18,808 nt of DNA from Conoideocrella luteorostrata (GCA_032433595.1 JASWJB010000535.1:1-18808), one strand, 5' to 3'. Positions 1-9,005 are shown, counted from the first letter of the stretch. Made by a program: numbers and translations. The notes: generated from the sequence alone by a model not told the origin.

Positions 1-103
1 GGGCCGTCTTCCCAAGACTAGGACTAACGACTCTTAGAGTAATTACTTCATCTAGTAAAGTAGTTACTACAAGGTCTCCATCCTAGGCTTGGGAAGACGG
101 CCC
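1..103. repeat. Foldback / hairpin inverted repeat
   Basis: The first 16 bases (GGGCCGTCTTCCCAAG) are the exact reverse complement of 88-103. Imperfect complementarity continues inward, with CCTAG near both arms and AGTAATTACTT facing AAGTAGTTACT around the centre, so the 103 bp can fold into a long interrupted hairpin. It directly precedes family A copy 1. The corresponding place before family A copy 2 (5627-5657) also carries a perfect 9-bp inverted repeat, so the hairpin may be the head of that repeat family. Because the window begins exactly at the arm, the true left boundary is unknown. Confidence 0.7.
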
Positions 104-320
104 ACAGTCCTCTACTTTTCCCGCGAACAGTCTTCTCCTTTTCTCACAACGCGAGCGAAAAACCACCCATCCCGCCGGCATTTTGTGCGCTGCCCGCCGC
201 AGAGTTGCCGCGCGCGCCGGGAGCAGCTTGATTTCCCCTGCATTGCGTGCGCCGGGCGTTTGCGAGTCGTTTGCGCCAGGTTTGGCGGCGTGGCGAGCGC
301 CGGTGGTCGAGCTATAGTTT
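104..320 (+). repeat. Dispersed repeat family A, copy 1
   Basis: This GC-rich block recurs at 5694-5893 in the same orientation and at 15900-16106 inverted. Shared landmarks in order are CAGTCCTC, GCCGGCATTTTGTGCGCTGC, CAGAGTTGCCGCGCGCGC, a gap, TTTGCGAGTCGTTTGCGCC and AGGTTTGGCG. Copy 3 keeps GCCGCGCGCGCCGGGAG and TTTGCGAGTCTTTTGCGTC. The copies differ by many substitutions and small indels. Translations of the opposite strand share a weak S/T-rich motif (GTKxGANDxxTPG in two copies), but no copy is a convincing gene. It is probably an old transposable-element fragment of unknown class. Confidence 0.65.
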
Positions 321-330
321 TTGCCAGATT

Positions 331-749
331 GCACGCTGGGTGTTTTATTTAACGCCTTGATTTTATCTTCACCTTGTGCGCTGGACTTTTGTGTATCTTT
401 TGCACCAGGTTTGGTTTTATCTGATGCGCTGGTTGTGGTGTTGTGCTTGGTTGTGCTGTGTCGGAAGCCCCTGATTGCTGGATTGCTAACCTGCGGACCG
501 ACCAGGCAGGTTTTTTTGTAGATTACGCAGCAGGTGTTTTTATTTCCCGCCCTGCCCTTTATGTAATTATATACGCTACGCCCCTGTGTATCTTTTACAC
601 CAAGTTCCGCCTTGTCTCGTGGTATTGCTGCTGTGTTGTTGTTGTTGTGTTACTCTGTGCTACGTACCAGCCCCGTATGAGCTCGCTCGCTGGTCCCCCG
701 ACCGAGCAAACTCTGCTATTGCACCGTGGGCGCTGCCTGCTATTCTTGC
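331..749. other. No recognisable gene between repeats
   Basis: About 420 bp without a supportable gene. A T/G-rich phrase, GTGTATCTTTTGCACCAGG (391-409), recurs in degenerate form at 587-605, suggesting an internal duplication. The longest reading frames here run into the triplet satellite and have no protein-like composition. Confidence 0.5.
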
Positions 750-1199
750 GTTGGCATCAGCAGCAGCGGCGGCATCATCAGTGGCATCATCATCATCATC
801 AGCAGCGGCGGCGGCGGCATCGTCATCATCATCAGCAGCGGCACTATCATCATTATTGGCTGGCTCTTCCTCTCGTGAGTGCTGACTTTTCCCCTCTCCC
901 AGGTGCTAACAGCAGCAGCGTCGTTTCTTGCGTGGTAGTAACATCCTAATTAGCAGGAACGGCAGTATCCTCATCGGCAGCAACGGCATCATCATCGGGG
1001 CGGCGGCGGCGTAATTATTATCATCATCATCAGCGGCAGGAGCAGCGGCATTATCGTCAACATCATCATCAGCAGCGGCGGGGGCATCAGCATCATTAGC
1101 ATCATCGACAGCGGCAGCAGCGGCATTTCTCACGTGGGCAGCAACATTCTCATCAGCAGCGGCGGCGGCATCACGAGCAGCGGCAGCGGAATCATCATC

Positions 1200-1595
1200 A
1201 TCACCAGCAACATCATCATCATCATCATCGTTATCGGCTGACTTTTCCCCTCCCGACCGCTACAATCGTGACCGGAATGCTGACCTGTGGCCATCATCAT
1301 CATCATCAGAAGAATAAGAAGCAGCAGCAGCAGCGTCATCAGCGGCAGCGGCAGCAGCATCATCATCAGATGACTCTTTCCCGTGAGTGCTGACCTTTCC
1401 CTCTCCCAAGTGGTGACAGCACGGCATCACCATCATCAGCAGCAGCGAAATTTCATGCGAGGGCAGCAGCGGCATCATCATCATCATCATTATCAGCTGA
1501 GTCTTTCCTCTTCCGAGTGCTGACTTTTCACCTCTCTCAAGTACTAACAGCAGCGTGGCAGCAACATCTAACTTTTCCCTCTCCCGACAGCTGCT
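1200..1595 (+). repeat. Segmental duplication inside the satellite, copy 1 (copy 2 at about 2650-3110)
   Basis: The order of landmarks here is TCGTTATCGGCTGA, the CCCGACCGCTACAATCGTGA module, a GTGAGTGC module, GCACGGCATCACCATCATCA, TTTCATGCGAGGGCAGCAGC, TATCAGCTGAGTCTT, CCGAGTGCTGACTTTTCACC and GGCAGCAACATCT. The same order and nearly the same sequence occur from about 2650 to 3110, with the second copy longer by indels. This shows duplication of multi-module blocks on top of triplet expansion. Confidence 0.7.
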
Positions 1596-2466
1596 ATCTT
1601 AACCCGAAACTCGACCGGAATCCTAATCTGTGGCCATCATCATTATTAGCAGCAGCGACATTATCAGAAGCAGCATCATCATCAGCGGCAGCATCATCAA
1701 TGGCATCATTATCAGCAGCGGCGGCGGCGGCATTATCTTCATCATCAGCGGCGGCAGCGGCGGCATCATTATTAGGTGAGTCTTTCCTCTCGTGAGTGCT
1801 GATTTTTTCCCTCTTTTCAGTGCTAACAGCAGCGGCATTTCTTGCGTGGCAGCAATATCTGACTTTTCCACCTCCCGACCGCTACCATCTTGACCAGAAA
1901 CCCGACCGATATCCTGACCTGTGGCCATCATCATTATCTGCAGTAGCGACATCATCAGCAGCAGCATCATCATCAACAGCAGCGGCGGCGGCATCATCAG
2001 CGGCGGTGGCGACGACGGCATCATCGTCACCAGCGGCGGCGGCATTATCAGCGGCGGCATCATACGCGGCAGCATCATTATCAGCGGCGGTGGCGGCATC
2101 AGCAACAGCAGCGGCGTGAACATCCTCAGCAGCGGCGTCAACATCCTCAGCAGCAGCGGTGGCAGCATCTTTTCCCCCTCTTTCAAGTGCTAACAGCAGC
2201 AGCGGCATTTCTTGCGTGGCAGCAAACATCATTGTTAGCAGGAACAGCATCATCATCATTATCAGGTGACTTCCCCCCTCCCGACCGCTACTATAGTGAT
2301 CAGAATCCTAACTTGTGGCCACCACCACTAGCAGCAGCAGCGGCACCCTCAGCAGCGACAGCAGCGAAATTTCCACGTGGGCAGCAATATTCTTATTAGT
2401 AGCAGCGGGATTATCGTTATTAGTAGCAGGAGCATCTGACTTTTTCCCCTCCCGACCGATACAATG

Positions 2467-2502
2467 GTGACCGAAATCGTGACCGAAATCGTGACCGAAA
2501 TT
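2467..2502 (+). repeat. 12-bp tandem repeat, 3 copies
   Basis: GTGACCGAAATC occurs three times head to tail (the last ends in T) inside one copy of the GACCGCTACAATCG module. It expands the single GTGACCGGAATC of the other copies. The expansion is a multiple of three bases, so it would not disturb a reading frame. Confidence 0.85.
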
Positions 2503-3265
2503 ATAACTAGAATCCTAACCTGTGGCTATCATCATTATTATCCGCAGCAGCATCATCATCAGCTGACTCTTCTCTCTCGTGAGTGCTGATTTTGTCCCTC
2601 TGCTAAGTGCTGACAGCAGCAGCGGCAGCATCATCATCATCACCAGCAGCGGCATCACCAGCAGCATCATCATCATCGTTATCGGCTGATTTTTGCCCTC
2701 CCGACCGCTACAATCGTGACTGGAATCCTGACCTGTTGGCATCGTCATCAGCAGCAACGGCATCATCATCATCATCATCAACATGAGCAGCAGCAGCGTC
2801 ATCATGACCAGCATCATGACCAGCGGCAGCGGCAGCAACATCATCATCGGCGGCAGCGGCAGTAGCATCATCATCAGATGACTCTTTCTCGTGAGTGCAG
2901 ACTTTTCCCTCTCCCAAGTGCTGACAGCAGCACGGCATCACCATCATCAGCAGTAGCGATATTTCATGCGAGGGCAGCAGCGGCATCATCATCACTATCA
3001 GCTGAGTCTTCCTTCTTCCGAGTGCTGACTTTTCACCTCCCTCAAGAACTGACAGCAGCAGTGGCATTTCTTGCGTGGCAGCAACATCTGACCCCCCCCC
3101 CCGACCGATACAATCGTGGCCGAAATCGTGACCGAAATGCTAACCTGTGGCCATCATCATTATTATCAGCAGCGGCAGCAGCGGCCGCAGCATCATCATC
3201 AGCTGACTCTTCTCTCTCGTGAGTGCTGAATTTTTCCCTCTCTCAACTGCTAACAGCGGCAGCGG

Positions 3266-3560
3266 CATTTCTTGCGTGGGCACCAATATACTCGTCAGAT
3301 GCAACGGCATCATCAGCAGCGGCAGCAGCGATACAGCAACATTCTGATCACAAGCAGCGACATCACCAGTAGCGGCAGCGGCATCATCATTAGCAGCAGC
3401 ATCATCATCAGCAGGTAACTATTCCCTCTCCCGAGTGCTGATTTTTGCCCTCTGCTAACCGCTCCATCATTATCAGCAACAGCATTATCGTTAGCAACGG
3501 TATCATCGGCAGCGGCAGCAGCGATATTTCTACGTCGGCAGCAACATTCTCCTTAGCAAC
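3266..3560 (+). repeat. Second segmental duplication in the satellite, copy 1 (copy 2 at about 3849-4060)
   Basis: GGCATTTCTTGCGTGGGCAC, CAACGGCATCATCAGCAGCG, GCAGCAGCGATACAGCAACA and GCGATATTTCTACGT occur in this order here and again from 3849. The matching stretches are nearly identical and the spacers vary by triplets. The two copies are about 580 bp apart. Confidence 0.65.
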
Positions 3561-4246
3561 AGCGGGATTATTGTTATCAGTAGCAGGAGCATCTAGCTTT
3601 TCCTCCTCCCGACCGATACAATCGTGACCAGAATCCTAATCTGTGGCCATCAACAGCAGCGCCCGCAGCATCATCATCAGCTGACTCTTCCCTCTCGTGA
3701 GTGCTGCTTTTTTTCGTGAGGGCTAACTTTAACCCTCTCTCAAGTGCTGACAACAGCAGCGGCATTAGCAGCAACATAATCAGCAGCAGCAGCAGCAGCG
3801 GTAGCAGCGACAATTTTTGCGTGGGCAACAACATCCTCATCAGCAGCGGCATTTCTTGCGTGGGCACCAATATCCTTATCAGAAGCAACGGCATCATCAG
3901 CAGCGGCAGCAGCGATACAGCAACATTTTCATCGCAAGCAGCGGCATCATCATCAGCGGCAGCAGCGATATTTCTACGTGGGCAGCTACACTCTCATCAG
4001 CAGCAGCGGCATTGTCGTCATCAGTAGCAGGAGCGTCTGACTTTTCCCCCTCCCGACGATACAATTGTGACCAGAATCCTAATCTGTGGCCATCACCATC
4101 ATCATCATCGTCATCACCATCATCAGCAGCAGCAGCAGCTGAAGCATCTGACTTTTCCCCCTCCAGACCGCTACTATCGTGACTAGATTCCTGACCGGAA
4201 TCTTGGCCTGTGGCCACCACCATCATCGTATCGTAAACATCTTCAT

Positions 4247-5601
4247 CGTCCTTGGATTAACTTGCGATATAAAATGGTTATATATCTTCCAGGAATTAAA
4301 CCTTTTTGATAGCTCGTTAGCTGACTTGTGATACTAGATTGCCTCTTGCAGCGCCTGTACGTTCCCAAGGTCCGAACCTTTTCAGCTAGCTCGTCAAATA
4401 GATTTTACAATATCCGATGCTCCTCGCAACCCGTACGTCTTCCGAGACTTAGACCTTTCAACGAGCCCGTCAACTGGCTTGTTATGTCTAATGCTTTTTG
4501 CAGGCTGTATGTTGTCCGACATTCGAGCCTTTCAACGAGCTCGTGAGATTGACTTGCGCTATCTGATGGATCCGATGCTTCCTGAACGCCTGTACATAAT
4601 CTGACATTTAAACCTTTCAACAAGCTCATTAGATTGACTTGCGATATATAATACTTGTATATTTCCCGAGATTTAAGCCTTTTTAACGCGCTCATTAGAT
4701 TAACCTATTGTTGGAATCTTGCCGCCAAGCACACACAAGAGGGGTCACGTGGTCACCTTTCGGCCACCCTATTTATACGAGCATCGTAGGCATCGTATCT
4801 TGACTTGTTTTTCCCCTCTTAGACAGAACCGACTTGAATTATTGAATATATTGTATTTGAAGCCGATGATCATGATCATTGCACAACCCTGTGCAACCCA
4901 CACCTATAATGTCTAATGCGTTAATAGCGCCTGTATGGCTTCCGGGAATCGAATGGCCTTTCAACGAGCTCGTCAGATTGCCCTGCGATCGGATGCTTCT
5001 TGCGGCGTCTGAACCTTTAAAGTATCTCGTTAACTGACTTTCGATATCTGATGCTTTATGTAGTGTATGTCTTCCGAGAGTCGAACGTCTGAACGAGCTT
5101 GTCAGATTGACCTGCGGTGTTAAATGCCCAAACGTCTTCCGAGAACTAAACCTCTGAACAACCTCGTCAGATTAACCTGCGATTATATGCCTGTATATCT
5201 TCCGAGAATTAAGTCTTTGAACAAGCTGATCAGATTGACCTGCGATATTAGATGTCTGTACGTCTTCCGACAATTGAGTCTTACCCTACAAAGTTTAATG
5301 CTTCGATGGCGCCTATACCTCTTCTAAGAATTAAACCTTTTAACAATCTCATTTAGATTGACCTGCGATATCAGATACCTGGACGTCTTCCGAGGTTCGA
5401 AACTTTCAACGAGATCCCTGCAGCCTGTACGTCTTCCGAGATTTGAGCCTTTCAACGAGCTCGTTAAGTTACTTGCAACATCTAATCCTTGCTGCGATGT
5501 CCAACGCTTCGAAAACGCCTGTACGTCTTCCGAGAATCAAGCCTTTTCAACAAACTCATTAGATTAACTTGCTAATATCTAGTGCCTGTATGTCCTCTTG
5601 A
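4247..5601 (+). repeat. Degenerate tandem array, about 16 units of 60-95 bp
   Basis: A recurring unit reads roughly ATTGACCTGCGATATCTGAT, then GCCTGTACGTCTTCCGAGA, then ATTAAGCCTTTCAACGAGCT, then CGTCAG. I can follow about 16 diverged copies from 4247 to 5601. The array is interrupted once by the solo LTR at 4709-4902, and removing that LTR plus one target duplication restores a continuous unit. Short open frames in it are incidental. I see no promoter or protein signature. Confidence 0.85.
4709..4902 (+). mobile_element. Solo LTR, copy 1, with 5-bp target duplication CCTAT
   Basis: A 194-bp element starting TGTTGGAAT and ending CAACCCACA, the TG...CA ends of an LTR. It is flanked by CCTAT at 4704-4708 and 4903-4907, a perfect 5-bp target-site duplication. 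It carries an E-box in GGTCACGTGGTCACC, a TATA-like CTATTTATACG, the palindrome ATGATCATGATCAT, and a terminal hairpin TTGCACA-ACCC-TGTGCAA. Four more copies lie in this window. The TGTTGGAA start resembles Ty1/copia LTRs, but no internal pol region is present, so the superfamily is inferred. Confidence 0.9.
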
Positions 5602-5893
5602 GACGTAGACTACGTTCTTTACGTAGTTACTCTATACTACAAGTACTAATAGAGTAAATACTAGAAGAACTGTCCAAGTCTCGCCAAGATAGCCCATAGT
5701 CCTCCTTTTTCTGCTCACAACCCGAGCGGAAAGGCCGGCATTTTGTGCGCTGCCCGCCGCAGAGTTGCCGCGCGCGCGGCGTGCCTTTTGCGGGCTGCTG
5801 ACCTGTCCATCGTGTGTGCCGGGCGTTTTTGCATCGTTTGCGCCATGTTTCGTGCCGCTGTGAGCGCTGGGCGGCGAGTTACGTGCAAGCCTC
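5602..5893 (+). repeat. Dispersed repeat family A, copy 2, with hairpin head
   Basis: The block from 5694 matches family A copy 1, sharing AGTCCTCC, GCCGGCATTTTGTGCGCTGC and CAGAGTTGCCGCGCGCGC. Upstream, TTACTCTAT (5627-5635) and ATAGAGTAA (5649-5657) form a perfect 9-bp inverted repeat, and CGTAGTTACT matches part of the 1-103 foldback. This supports a shared hairpin head for the family. The right boundary is approximate. It directly abuts the end of the 4247-5601 array. Confidence 0.6.
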
Positions 5894-6121
5894 TGTGTCA
5901 CACAAACAATAGCGTAGCTAGAGGCCACTTTTCATTTTGTAGCTATAACCCTTAAATAGGCTTATATTTTCCTGTGACACTCTGACTAGGACCGCACACA
6001 CGCAGATATACAGCCGAAAAGCTCACTCACTATCTCTTAGAGCATGTAAATATATATAAGCCTTGCTTGAAAGAGATCCTGCAGAAATGGAAATCATAGT
6101 GCGCCATAATCCGCGTGTCAT

Positions 6122-6178
6122 CACGCCGAGTTGAGGCATGTGGAAGTGACAGTTGGGCAGGGCATAGGGCATTCGTGT
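6122..6178 (+). repeat. Dispersed repeat family B, copy 1
   Basis: The core CGCCGAGTTGAGGCATGTGG, AGTGACAGTT, GCAGGGCAT and GCATTCGTGT recurs at 9418-9474, and a shorter version occurs at 18393-18426. The copies are about 75-80% identical by eye. The class of element is unknown. Confidence 0.6.
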
Positions 6179-6349
6179 CTGATTGATTTATAGCAGGATA
6201 CCTAGTAGAGACAACTAGGTAAAAGAACGCTTGTCTAAGTGTACGTACGGCAGGTTGGAGATAGTGGTGTTGCGACTAGAGATACAGATGCTCGTCTGGA
6301 CCATTAGTGCCGTAGATAGCTAGCAAGGTCACAAGGCATTATTACAAGG

Positions 6350-6424
6350 CCTACTCACAAGCTCATATCACAAGCCTACTCACAAGTTCATATCACAAGC
6401 CTACTCACAAGTTCATATCACAAG
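6350..6424 (+). repeat. 25-bp tandem repeat, 3 copies
   Basis: Three head-to-tail 25-bp units, each reading CCTACTCACAAG, then CTCATAT or TTCATAT, then CACAAG. The last two are identical and the first differs by one base. Related CACAAG and ACAAGG fragments flank the array, suggesting a longer decayed version. Confidence 0.95.
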
Positions 6425-6515
6425 GTTAGGTTGCAAAGTTACGAGCATACAAGGCCTAGATAGTAACATCAACAAGTGGCTTTCAGGCTCTTCAGGAAGT
6501 TAAGAATCATCATAG

Positions 6516-6713
6516 TGTGGGTTGCACAGGATTGTGCAATGATCTAGATCATCGGCTTCAAATTGAATATATTCATAAGTCTCTGTCTATCTACGAAGAA
6601 GAAAACAAGTCGAGGTGGGAGGCTCGATATCGCCGTATAAATATCGTAGCTAAAAGGTGACCACGCGACCTGCTCCGCGCTTCCTATTGTGCTTGACGGC
6701 AGGATTTCCAGTA
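6516..6713 (-). mobile_element. Solo LTR, copy 2 (decayed right end)
   Basis: Reverse-oriented copy of the LTR family. On the + strand it starts TGTGGGTTGCACAGG, keeps the palindrome ATGATCTAGATCAT, the TATA-like GCCGTATAAATATCG and AGGTGACCAC, and ends near GGCAGGATTTCCAGTA instead of the family's ATTCCAACA. Flanks are CATAG on the left and CAAGG on the right, at best a decayed target duplication (3 of 5 bases). It is probably an older insertion than copies 1, 3 and 4. Confidence 0.82.
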
Positions 6714-7278
6714 CAAGGTCATTTCTTCCCGTGAGTCTTTTTCTTCCTTCGGTCCTTTGCCTTTTCGGCTGATGAGCTTACCAATCCTATATTGGGATTA
6801 TTGGCGAAGTTTGAGACGGTAACTGGTAGTCTGAGTTGCCAGTACCGCCTCGTTGTCTGGCATCCAGTGCTGACCTCCCAGAACTCTCGACGAATTGCTC
6901 GGTTTCGGCCCGAACTTGGAGGGCTTGAATCCTAAGAAAGATGTTAATTTTTTTTGTACACTGCGTAGCAAGAAAGTTTTTCAGTCATACCATTCTTCGT
7001 ACCAAAATCCTGTTGGTAAATCAGTCCTGCTCGTAGCTAGCGAGTAGTATAACCTCCCTCCGTCATACTCTTGGTATGAGTAGTTGCTATTGATGATAAC
7101 CTCGTTGATCTCCCACAAGTGTTTTACCTCAGTTTCTTTAGGCATATTTCCGATCTTCCCCGTGCAATGGTTTCAACGTTGTGGTAAAAAAAAAAAAAAT
7201 AAAGTCCACCTAGTTCTGATTGCTCTATCCAGACTGCGCGCAAAGAAATCCCATAGAGGGGTTTGAAGCGCAGTTGAT
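6714..7278. other. Gene-free spacer upstream of the phosphotransferase gene
   Basis: About 560 bp with no coherent reading frame and stops in all frames. A pure A tract (about 7186-7198) sits near the right end and could be the remnant of a retrotransposed tail, but nothing upstream of it is recognisable. CCAATCC and GGGATTATTGG around 6781-6805 form a small imperfect hairpin. The promoter of the gene at 7424 should lie in the right part, but no convincing TATA box is seen. Confidence 0.5.
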
Positions 7279-7325
7279 GTGGCTAAGTGTGGCTAAGTGT
7301 GGCTAAGTGTGGCCAAGTGTGGCTT
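7279..7325 (+). repeat. 10-bp tandem repeat, about 4.7 copies
   Basis: GTGGCTAAGT is repeated three times, followed by GTGGCCAAGT and a partial GTGGCTT. It lies about 100 bp upstream of the ATG at 7424, in the likely 5' leader or core promoter, directly before a pyrimidine-rich stretch (7350-7380). Confidence 0.95.
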
Positions 7326-7383
7326 TTCTACGGCTCCAATCCGTCGTTAGCTTCCCAACCTCCTCCCCTCCCTCTCCTTTTGC

Positions 7384-7494
7384 ATGGCCAGCTACCGAGG
7401 ACGCATTGAGCATTCCATCCACCATGTCGAACCCGGCCACCCGTCAGCTTCTTCGGGGGAACGTGACTCTCGACGATGCCCTAGGAGAAGATGA
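7384..7494 (+). promoter_or_regulatory. Upstream ORF overlapping the start of the phosphotransferase gene
   Basis: An ATG in TTTTGCATGGCC lies 40 bases before the main ATG, in another frame. It is open for 36 codons and stops at 7492-7494, inside the main coding sequence. If the transcript includes it, it could reduce translation from the main start. The context has T at -3, which is weak, so leaky scanning is plausible. Transcription start is unknown. Confidence 0.5.
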
Positions 7495-9005
7495 CAACAC
7501 CCTGATGCAATTACAGTACCCGGAACAAAAGCAGCGGTTTTGGAGTTTATTGGCCGCGCGCAAAGTTGAAATTGAATCCATGATCTGCTGCCAGTTGGGA
7601 GTTGATTGGTGTCATCTATGTACTATGGAGACGTGGAGATCGGGCAGCTTCAATGTAATTATACCTATTCTTTTGCGCCCTAGAAAAACCGTTTTCCTCC
7701 GAATACCACTCCCGTATAGGACTGGGGAAGGAAATACACCGGGAAACTCAGACGAGAAGTTGCGGACAGAAATCGCGACATATATTTGGCTTGAAGCAAA
7801 CTGTCCAGATGTGCCGATTCCAACTCTTCATGCCTTTGGTTTTGCTGATGGATCTGTAGTAAGTTGGCAAATATATTATGTATATGTTCAGAGGCTAACA
7901 TGTCCAGTTCACTCATCCAAGCAACAGTCCATTTATCCCTGAAAAGTTATGGCAAGTACGCAGATGGGTGCTTCGGCTTTTCGGCTACCCAGTTCCGTCT
8001 CGTTATGTACGGCGTGGATGGCATAATCCATTAGAGACGGGCTATCTTATCCTTAGTCAGGCTAAGGGGGAGATGCTTGCGTTATCATGGGAACAGCATC
8101 GCCACGATAAACTATATCGAGAGCGTTTATTTCGTGACCTTGTGAACATCACACTATCCATAAATAAGCAGCCTCTACCGCGTATCGCTTCATTCACTAT
8201 GCATTCCAATGGCTCTATTAGTCTTTCCAACAGGCCGCTTGATCTACACTTCCAAATGCTAGAGAATGAGGGCATAACGTCCGGCATCCCACGGCAAAGA
8301 ACGTATACAGCTATTGAGCCGTATATTTCTGACCTTCTTTCTCTCCAAGACAGCAAGATACTACACCAGCCAAACGCGATCCATGACCGGGAAGACGGAG
8401 AGAGCCAGCTTGCGGCCTTGGCAGCTCTACGGGCTATTATGCATATATTTATCAGCCCCGAAAAGCGCCACGGGCCATTTTACTTGACCCTCACCGACCT
8501 TCACCAATCAAACATCTTTGTTGACGAGCAGTGGAACATCCGGACGATAATTGACCTGGAATGGGCGCACGCAAAACCAATCGAAATGCAAGTGCCACCA
8601 CACTGGCTCACATCAAGGGCGGTTGACGGCTTCTATGACGCGGATGCTATAGCCGAGTACGACGCTATTCTTGATGAGTACCTACGCATCTATGCTGCAG
8701 AAGAGAAGCGACGCAATGCGGTTGTGGTCGAGGCAGCAATCAAGCGAGACGTGTGGAACAGCGGCAGTTTCTGGTACTTCCATGCAGTCTCCATTCCAAA
8801 GAGCATGTATAATGTGTTCAATCGACATATCCAACCCCTCTTCAACAAGGAACATTCTGAGGCAAGCATATTTGACGAGGTGTTCTCCTGCTACTGGGGT
8901 AAACATGCCCAGGACACGATAAATACAAAACTTGAAGAGAAAAAAGACTATCTTGTCAGGTTGAGGAAGGTTTTTGGGGATTTACAGAGTGATGATGGGC
9001 CGTAG
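7424..9005 (+). CDS. APH-like (aminoglycoside phosphotransferase fold) protein, two exons
   Basis: Exons 7424-7858 and 7908-9005 encode 510 residues. The ATG in ACCATGTCG is the first good start; the longer upstream frame opens with GTG and has no ATG. The 49-nt intron is phase 0 (GTAAGT, GGCTAAC branch site, TCCAG). The N lobe has SGSFN (73-77), VFLRIPLP with Arg93 where kinases have Lys, and Glu116 in a helix before the hinge. The catalytic loop reads TDLHQSNIFVD (Asp342, Asn347), followed by IIDLEWA (Asp361). This TDLHQSN form, rather than HxD, is to my knowledge typical of a large fungal APH-like family (PF01636-related). The substrate is unknown and drug resistance should not be assumed. 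The gene is complete and looks intact, with no linked partner. Family assignment is confident; activity is inferred. Confidence 0.9.
7859..7907 (+). other. Intron 1 of the APH-like gene
   Basis: 49 nt, GTAAGT donor, GGCTAACA branch region and CATGTCCAG acceptor. Removing it joins GFADGSV to FTHPSNSPF in frame; without splicing the frame reaches a stop at 7942. All three motifs fit ascomycete introns. Confidence 0.92.

Larger units (their letters stand above)
750..4235 (+). repeat. 3.5-kb triplet satellite (ATC/AGC/GGC) with interspersed modules
   Basis: Most of this block is a patchwork of ATC, AGC and GGC triplets, with occasional AAC, GTC and GAC, so in one frame nearly every codon has the form purine-N-C. 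The opposite strand reads GAT/GCT/GCC. Two non-triplet modules punctuate it. One begins GTGAGTGCTGAC, runs through a pyrimidine tract and ends GCTAACAGCAG; I count about eleven copies from 875 on. The other contains CTCCCGACCGCTACAATCG and ends CTGTGGCCATCATC; about ten copies lie from 1240 to 4220. Many frames are open and would encode Ala/Ser, Ile/Ser/Gly, His/Gln or Asp/Ala-rich peptides, but each is broken within about 60-190 codons and none looks like a gene. I treat it as a higher-order satellite, not coding sequence. Confidence 0.85.
5894..6515. other. Gene-free spacer with repeat fragments
   Basis: No gene is visible. GTGTCACA (5895-5902) and TGTGACAC (5973-5980) form an 8-bp inverted pair that could be the ends of a tiny element, but no target duplication is obvious. 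The stretch also contains family B copy 1 (6122-6178) and a 25-bp tandem repeat (6350-6424), listed separately. Confidence 0.5.

Noticed and set aside
875..921. GTGAGT...CTGAC...AG modules annotated as true introns
   Set aside because: At 28-41 nt they are below the usual ascomycete minimum, and the flanking sequence is satellite. They are kept as a finding only.
443..949. 168-codon frame ending in a His/Gln/Arg-rich stretch
   Set aside because: The composition is dictated by the triplet satellite; the first half is hydrophobic nonsense with no family likeness, and no promoter or intron signal supports it.
1623..2186. 187-codon minus-strand frame rich in Met, Leu and Pro
   Set aside because: It is the ATG-rich reverse reading of CAT triplets. 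Overlapping frames on both strands are equally open, so openness here is not evidence of coding.
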